Part shown: positions 57,300 to 64,000 of the stretch, piece after piece
Position numbering within the stretch: position 1 is the first letter of the stretch
How the letters are laid out: each line of letters opens with the position of its first letter
NCBI GenBank assembly: GCA_015680685.1
Contig: MNCI01001841.1
Location: 1-64,000, forward strand
Source: Gnetum montanum
Lineage: Eukaryota; Streptophyta; Gnetopsida; Gnetales; Gnetaceae
DNA: 64,000 nucleotides
Direction of reading: 5' to 3'
Notes under the pieces: model-generated
What the model saw: the letters and a program-made list of their open reading frames with translations, nothing else
Told to the model about the DNA's origin: nothing
The model's database searches: none
Made by a program: the position numbers and the translations under genes

Positions 57300-58658
57300 A
57301 TTGTTCATCTTTCAATGAGAGCTTTTTTTCTTAAAGTTGTAGTTGAAAAGCAACATCTTTGAGAATATAATATTTGAAACTTGAAGAGAGGTCATAGTTA
57401 TGATCTTGTTATTGAAAAATAACTGCACATTGAAGCTTCCAAATAAAGTAGAGGATAAGTGGTTGAAGACAATTCCAAATGCAAAGAAATGAAGAAGAGA
57501 AAGTAGGTTGATCATTGAGAAAGAAGAGAAATGATGCTTGGTTGAAAGTTCTTACAAAATCTAGATGTCTATTTTCAAGCATGTTGAGCAACATAACACT
57601 TAGAAAAACATTAAAAATGAGTCTTCACTTCTACAAAGAAGACATTGAGAAGAAATATTTCTCATATGTTTAAGATGAGTGTCNGTCAAATATGCTCCAA
57701 GCGGTACATAATCTAGATGCATGAATAGCCCAAGCTCATTCATTGATAGGAAGTTACCAAAGGCTAATTTGCTCAAGCATAACTTCTAATACTATAATAT
57801 GGTTGTAACTCCAATATTTACTAAGCTTGTACCAAGTCTTCCAAATTTTTTTGAAAATTGAAGAACTAGGAATAGAAATGGTTTCAGGAAAAGGAGGATA
57901 GTGAAGAAAGCTATTAGGAGACCAATTGTTATCATTTCTAGGTTTTCCTTGTATAAGTCTATTTCCTAAAAGAAGCATCCAAACATCATCTTCATTAATG
58001 TATTTTTCAATTCATTTTGCTATAGGAGAAATACCCTGGTTATAATAATTAATGAGACTAAGACCTCTATCTTTCTTAATGCTAGTGCAAATATCCTAAG
58101 CAACTCTAGAAAAACCCTTTCTAAGTTTGTTAGTAGACCAAAGAAATCAATGCATAATATGATCAATTCTCTTATTATAAGTTTTAAAAGGGGCCCAACA
58201 ATTAAAGTAACAAACATGAGTTGATTGAAGCATTTTCTTAATAAATAAATTTTTACCAGTAAGATAATTCCAAAGAACTTCAATCACATCCAAGGGTGAG
58301 CTTTGTTTCATTCCATTTATTAAGGTTGTTTTCAATTTTATCAACCACATAATTACAAAAAATAGTCAGATTAGGCTCGAAAGAAAAGGGCATTCCTAAA
58401 ATTTTGAAGACCAAATCTTTTTCAAGAATTTTTATGACTTGAGAGTAATTCACTCATCAATATTACCATTACAATAAATAAAATTTTTTTTAATCAATCC
58501 AAGAGTTAGATAACATGCAATAATCCTTCACTCTAGCTAAAAGAGTATTGATTTGTTGTAGGAAATTGTTAATCATAAAAAAAGAATCATTTGCAAGTGC
58601 ATGTTAGGAAATTTTGTACCCTAATCATCAATTGAGATACCCTTAATGTAATTCCTTT
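57300..58658 (-). mobile_element. L1-type LINE fragment: end of RT and zf-RVT region
   Basis: The minus-strand reading begins near 58600 with ALANDSFFMINNFLQQINTLL, the FADD catalytic block with Asn for the first Asp. It continues LARVKDYCMLSNSWID, STHVCYFNCWAPFKTYNKRIDHIMH, then IKKDRGLSLIN and DDVWMLLLGNRLIQGKPRN with PSSSIFKKIWKTWYKLSKYW. This is the plant L1 order after RT, including the region before the zf-RVT domain. Stops, shifts and an N (57684) interrupt it. The LTR at 58659 cuts its 5' side. Confidence 0.78.
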
Positions 58659-59516
58659 TGATGAGTGGTGAGGTACCCTTACACTTAACCATACAAATCA
58701 CAAGAGTTCACACACGATTTGGTCAAATTTTGTGGATGGGACTAATTGTCGTATCTAGATCGTTATGCTCTGATCGCAATTCACTGTCTTCCCACTTGGA
58801 CTAGTGGTAGCTTTGCCACCTATGGTTCAGTCTAAAGTGAGGCATATGATGTTATCTAATTCTATGCTACTCTTAATGATGACAAAGAGATGAATTAATG
58901 AAGCTATTAAACAATGGAGATTAAATCTAAACTAGCCTACATGCAATGAGTATTTGCTCTTAATTGTCCATACATGCCTTAGACTTCATGAGACTACTTC
59001 TAGGATTTCCAAGTGTATGTCATTGGGTGTGCCAAATGATACACTGCTAGATTACCAAGTACATACACTTAAGAACTCATGACTAAGGTGTATGCATTCA
59101 ACTTAATGATAGGAATAGTAAATAGCAATAAATGGAGATGTTAATCTCAAGAAAACAGTAAATAATTAACAATTATAAGAAATAATAATTTAAGTGGATG
59201 TTGCAATGATGGGAGTAATCTCAATCTTTATTTTTAGTCATGTAACATGTCCAAGTATAATTACAAACATCACACTGTGGACATGCACTAGGAAAATAAG
59301 AGGAATGACAAACAATCTATGAAGAAACTAATTGAAAATTGAAACTAAAACTATTTCTTCTATCATTTTTTTATTTAAACCATGTGCCTAAGTGTTGTAT
59401 TTATAGGCTAGCATGGAGAAGATGATATCAGATATTTGACATCGCTTCCTAGCTATGATATTGGTTATTCGATATTAAGGCTCTGATATCAAGGTTGATA
59501 GATTCATGACTCATCA
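58659..59516 (-). repeat. 3' LTR of fourth reverse-oriented Ty3 element (M4)
   Basis: 858 bp. The minus strand starts TGATGAGTCATGAATC at 59516. The U3 cluster (59420-59500) is of the GATATC/CAATATC type (subfamily A). TATAAATA lies at 59405-59398. A GTCGTGGGGGTG polypurine tract adjoins at 59517. The LTR is inserted in the L1-type LINE. Confidence 0.85.
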
Positions 59517-59719
59517 CACCCCCACGACTAAATAGAAACTTATCCTTTAGTTAAACAAAATGAGGAAGAATTTCTCTACAAAATATTAGGAAATTATGGG
59601 ATTATTAACTAACTTAAACAACAAACAAAACAATTGAATCTTACATGCCGTAGTGATGTAGTATAAAAATGGAACACAATATTATAAGATGCAAAACTGA
59701 AAAGCTCATGTAGTGCTTG

Positions 59720-62441
59720 GAGGTGGTGACTCCTCCATTGGACACTTCTCTTTGTCACTAGGCTTGTGAAATTTTTAATGATTGAGAAATACCTACAACT
59801 TTTCCTCTTTTGTCCTTGGGTTGTGTACCATTCAGACTATTGAGTTGATGTGTGCTGGTGCCGATACATCCCAAGGACATGGCATCTATAGAAACATTTG
59901 ATTTGCCTTCACGTACTAGGCTACAAACTACTATCATTGTTCCTTAAAGGCTCTATCTTTCTTTCTTAATTCTTAATAATTTGTTAATCTCTTAGCTAGG
60001 TTTGTGGTGACATTCTTCTATCCATGGTAGTGAGCATTGACCATCTCCAATTCCAAGTTTGCCACATGTAGCTTCTACAAAGTGTCTTTCCAATCTACAA
60101 ACTCTTTTTCATACAATGCATAGGTGGTCATTGGCTAGTTCTCTAGCTCATTCCAAGGTTGACCTGTTGTTAACATGGAAGGTTGACATATCTAAGGTTA
60201 GCCAATGCCATGTATTCTTTCAAATCTTCAATCTATAGGTCTTTATTCTTTACTTCTACCTAGTGGACCAAGGCATAGCTATCTAGAATTGGTTGCCCCT
60301 CAAGATTTTGTGTTAATAGGGATCTAATGTGGGCTTTAGCCATTTGGATCTATTTTTCATTTATTTTTTTATACATGCCCACTAGTTAACTAAAGTGTTC
60401 CTTCAACTTTTTTTTCTTCTTGAACTCATTCTGCCATGTGTTGATTTCTATTCCTGATTTTTTTTAAATAGCATGGACCTCCTCCATTGAGAGGGTTTTT
60501 TTTTCTTTGGCCAATCTATTGATGTCCTGGTTGATCCTTACCAATTTTTCTCTTAACTGGTGGACACTTTCCTTTAGAATATTTTTATGCCTTTCGATTA
60601 TGATCAACCTTGAATTCTCAAAGGCAAGCTACCTGTTTTCATCTTGTGTAATGGTCAGTGCCTTTTTATAAGCATGGGATTGCGCATTAGTAGCAAAGGC
60701 ATTCCAGACTAATTTTTCTATTTCTTACTTGGTAGGTTTATTTTCTTTAATCATCTTGGCCAACTACTCTATCTTGAATTATTCTAGTTGGTCAGGTATA
60801 ACAAATCAAGCAGGGTTCCATTCTTCAACTCTTACGGAAACCAGCTCTTATTGTAACCTTTGCACTTCTACTTCTGCATGCTCAACCCTAACTTCAGCCA
60901 TGACCAACTTTCCTTTGGTGGGTATGAGGTCTAAATATGTCACAGTGACATCATTGGGGATGTTAAATAGGGTGTTCATCACATGCCCTATCTACAACAA
61001 GTGATCTAGCACATCCTCATGCACTATAGGAGTCAGCGAAGTTCTAACCAACATCTATGCATCTTTGGTCCTAGTTAAATCTATCGAGGGCACAATAGGC
61101 ACATTAAATGTTTCTTTAATATGATCCATAATCACTTTTGCTACACCTGTTGCATCCTAATGCTGCATTACCACAACTGTGGCACCTTCTCTAGTTTCAA
61201 GCATCACTTAGAAGGATGCAAAATTTCCAAAGATTTGCCTAGACCATTGGGATCCTCCTCCTAATTGTAATGAGATCTCTCCCCTTGTTGGATTAGCTAA
61301 AACAATGGGCTATACAACATCATTGATTACTCTAAAGAGATTGGACTCATCTATGCTTCCCCAAGTGATAGCTTTAGCAATTTTCTATAGATGGCTCATT
61401 AAGGGCCTATAATCTTGCAATAGCAGAGGTGAAGCTTGTGTTTTTGAGCACTATTCAGGCTCACGTTATACTTCTACATCTGACTCTGCTGCCTTCTCAG
61501 ATTCTTGATCTTTACTAAGATCTTTTCTTAGTGTCATAGGTTTGAGAAGTTTGGTGAAGGAGGTATTTTGAGCCTTCTTGGGGATATCATTTTTATATTC
61601 TAGTATTCTAGCATGTTTAAATAGCCTTTTGATTAGGAAAGAGAATGGGAGTGTTGGCTTCCCTTCCTTTTTCTTTTTAAACTGCCATTGAATTTCAATG
61701 AAGTAGAGTCGGGGAAGATTGGCCACATATTTGCCCATTAAGATAGCATTTCCTCTGGCCACATATGTTGAGATTTGGTTGAGCCCTTTGGTTGGGAAGA
61801 GATGGTATGTACCAATCTTAAAATATGTCCTCTCCTCCAGAACTAGTTCATTATATGTTTTATCTTCTTTTTCATACGCTCGTTATAGCCATAGTCTTTT
61901 TGGTATCGGGGTTAGATCTTGTGGATAGATGGGATACATTAACCCCTTCATTTGAAAAATTTAGAGATGCTATAATTGCCTTGTCTAAGAAAGAGACACT
62001 AACTCCATAGGTATTTATAGTGGTACATTCATCTTTATTATGCCAGGACTGGTAGGTCTCACCAAGTTACCACTTGCCACTATTTGAAAGAATAGGCCAC
62101 AAGGGTGATTCTTGAATTTGCATCCAAATTACTTCTAGAGAAAACTCCATAAATGGGTTGAAATTAATTTCCATGATGACTGAGTTTAATGTGGACTTTT
62201 CTTGAATGGTTTTGAGACATTCAAGAGTCAACATGAGATGTTGTGCTTGCATGGAAGCTGGTGGTTTTGAAGCCTCTCGTTGGACCGACTATCCTATGAT
62301 AGGAGCCTCTTGATGAATGTTGAATGATTAGCCTTCCTAATCCTCATGCTCTACACATTTTCCTTGTTGGCCACAGCCACCCCATGGACACTTAGCTACT
62401 CTTGGTGAAGGTTCTCCTTGTGCACCTCTTTTTAGGGCTAT
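59720..62441 (-). pseudogene. M4 ORF3: plant-transposon-domain plus coiled-coil protein
   Basis: The start codon position reads ATA (62441-62439) followed by ALKRGAQGEPSPRV. ATG is expected, so a G-to-A loss is likely. The open stretch 61762-61466 has KYVANLPRLYFIEIQWQFKK, KPTLPFSFLIKRLFKHARI and LLKPMTLRKDL, parallel to KFPVNLPHLLYLEIKKHF and FPCFIKKLCKR in M1. The remainder to about 59720 is coiled-coil-like with stops. It is a diverged copy from the other LTR subfamily, which shows ORF3 is old in the lineage. Confidence 0.65.
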
Positions 62442-62978
62442 TTGTAATCAAGCAAAGATCAAGTGTTACTAAGGTTGTATTCTTTATCATTAATTAGTTT
62501 ATACCTTACTTGTTACCTTAGCTCATTAATCTCTTAGTTTATATGATTGCAAAGTTAGAAAATTTTTTCAAGAAAAATCCCCAAAAAATGTCTATCTCAT
62601 TGTACGACCTTACATAGTTGATTTCCTTTTTTTTTTCTTCCTTATGTGTGACTTGTTCTGAATGTTGTGGTCCTTTGGGTGGAAAAATTAAGGTTTCTAG
62701 CAAACGCTTAAAGTTTTTAACACTCTTATTCTTGTAATACCTTTTAGGCAATAGCAAATTTTCAAAAAATGGAACTAGCTTTCCATGCAAGCACCTCCCA
62801 CAACTAACTTAAACACTTTGGATTCAAATAGGTTCAAACAACATAGAAATTAGAGTAGTAGAGAGTCAAATATCACAAGTGGAAAGTGGGTCATCAGAGC
62901 TTTGAGTCACGAGAGAAAATTTGAACAACTCCCCTAGTTGCAAATGATGAGAATGAAGTTTGGTCATTGTGGGAATCA

Positions 62979-63060
62979 TATATATAGGATGTATATGACC
63001 TAACATCGGGTACTCGATGTTGGGTATGCAATGTTGTGTTAGACCCGATGTTGGGGTCCA
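62979..63060 (-). promoter_or_regulatory. M4 internal promoter: TATA box and palindrome cluster
   Basis: TATATATA at 62986-62979 on the minus strand, preceded by a cluster (63001-63060) with CCCAACATCGAGTACCCGAT and CCCCAACATCGGGTC. It resembles the subfamily-A U3 units (GGGTATCTAATATTGGG at 40200). It lies about 545 bp before the ORF3 start. A GTAAGG donor-like site occurs near 62611. Confidence 0.5.
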
Positions 63061-64000
63061 TGAATATTCACTAAATCTGGTAGCTAAGCATGAAAATTGA
63101 AGCTTTGTGATTGGTTGGAAGGTTTGAGGTTAGGTCCATGGTTCTAGGGTAGGTGAAAAATCAATTTAAGGCACAAAAATTGGTTGAAGGTGGAGTCATC
63201 GATGTGAAAAGCACTACAATGAGCAAGAAAAATGCATTGAAATCAAGGTGATGAATAGATCAAGTTACATAAGAAGGGAAACAATAAAATGTAATAGTTG
63301 AGTGCTTGGAAGGTAATGTGGTTGTGTCAAACAAGTACAAGTCACAAAAGTTACACAAGTGGATCCTCCCTAAAGTAAGCTCTAACCTATGATTCCCTTG
63401 TGTAACCACACCTAAAAATGTCCATAGGTACTTAATGGATTGAATGCAACACATACCTATGAAACAAAACACACATGTTAAAACCACCAATTTGAGATAA
63501 TAACTGTAGTTTACACAAAAAAGATGAGATGGATTGTAGAAATTGGGACATGAGGAGTTTTACCATGGTCACAATGAAACCTTGTGTGTTATTAATGGTT
63601 AAATAACCATAAGTCCTTTTTTTCCAAGATTCAAACCAAGTCCAAACCACATTGCAGTGGCATCACATCATTTCATCACATTGACGGACAACCATAAGAC
63701 TATCATAGTAGCAAGGAGTAACATCACTTGGAATTTTTTCCGAGGAAGGAGCTTTATGTATGGCACACACACATTTTTTATCCTTTTTCACTTTCTTTCT
63801 CTTTTTTATTTTGAGAAGTTTCCAACCTTTAGGCATAGGTACATGTCTTTCCAGTGGAACCTACAAAAGTTTATTCAATGTCATTTTAGGTTACTCTTAC
63901 TTTCATTTTTCATTAGATCTATAAGGATATAGTTACAACCTCAGCAACATGATAGAACATATAGAAGTGGCCAAAGAGAATCCACAAATTCCCTTGATGT
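63061..64000 (-). other. M4 post-integrase spacer
   Basis: Non-coding. A block near 63340-63400 (TAGGGAGGATCCACTTG on the minus strand) matches 54316-54335 of the composite element. Confidence 0.5.

Larger units (their letters stand above)
59517..64000 (-). mobile_element. M4 internal region (3' part of Ty3 element)
   Basis: Contains, in minus-strand order from 64000, the post-integrase spacer, an internal TATA and palindrome cluster, ORF3 and the polypurine tract. Integrase and gag lie beyond the window. Confidence 0.7.

Overview
The window reads as nuclear DNA from a large, repeat-rich seed-plant genome, most likely a gymnosperm. It is AT-rich and almost entirely nested retrotransposons around one plant NLR (NB-ARC/LRR) gene copy. 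The species cannot be fixed from the sequence. Three single Ns (34724, 45823, 57684) mark a draft assembly, and two of them sit at visible joins.

Layout. 1-440: end of a reverse-oriented Ty3-type LTR. 441-2884: unassigned. 2885-4673: 3' part of a LINE split by a solo LTR (3378-4247) with a 5-bp target duplication. 4679-11693: decayed full-length Ty1/copia element, whose 3' LTR carries a GC-rich LINE-like insert that has ORF1 but no reverse transcriptase. 12796-18312 (minus strand): a seven-exon NLR gene with promoter repeats and a poly(A) signal. Its frame is continuous for about 1,089 codons except for two in-frame stops and one missing splice acceptor. 19500-20000: another LINE tail. 20825-64000: at least five members of one Ty3/gypsy family of Athila/Tat type, on both strands. 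They have a tRNA-Asp-like primer site, gag, protease, RT/RNase H and integrase, plus a third ORF before the 3' LTR. Pieces of an L1-like LINE (57300-58658) and of another Ty3-like element (56878 onward) lie between them.

Most interesting system. In this Ty3 family the third ORF (ORF3, about 940 codons) sits where env would be. It looks like a 'putative plant transposon protein' domain followed by a long coiled coil, not an envelope. Two divergent copies on opposite strands share an internal TATA box about 475 bp upstream of the ORF3 ATG, a GT-AG intron of exactly 320 bp ending directly at the ATG, and a cluster of short palindromes just upstream of that TATA box. The same kind of cluster lies just upstream of the TATA box in the LTR U3. 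Its core sequence differs between subfamilies, and the internal and U3 clusters match within the subfamily. This suggests a separately promoted, spliced ORF3 transcript under the same regulator as the LTR. That is inference, but it rests on positions given here.

The NLR copy is unusual in having an acidic insert of about 100 residues, with a 30-residue internal repeat, inside its NB-ARC domain. No tRNA, rRNA, CRISPR or organelle-derived segment was recognised.
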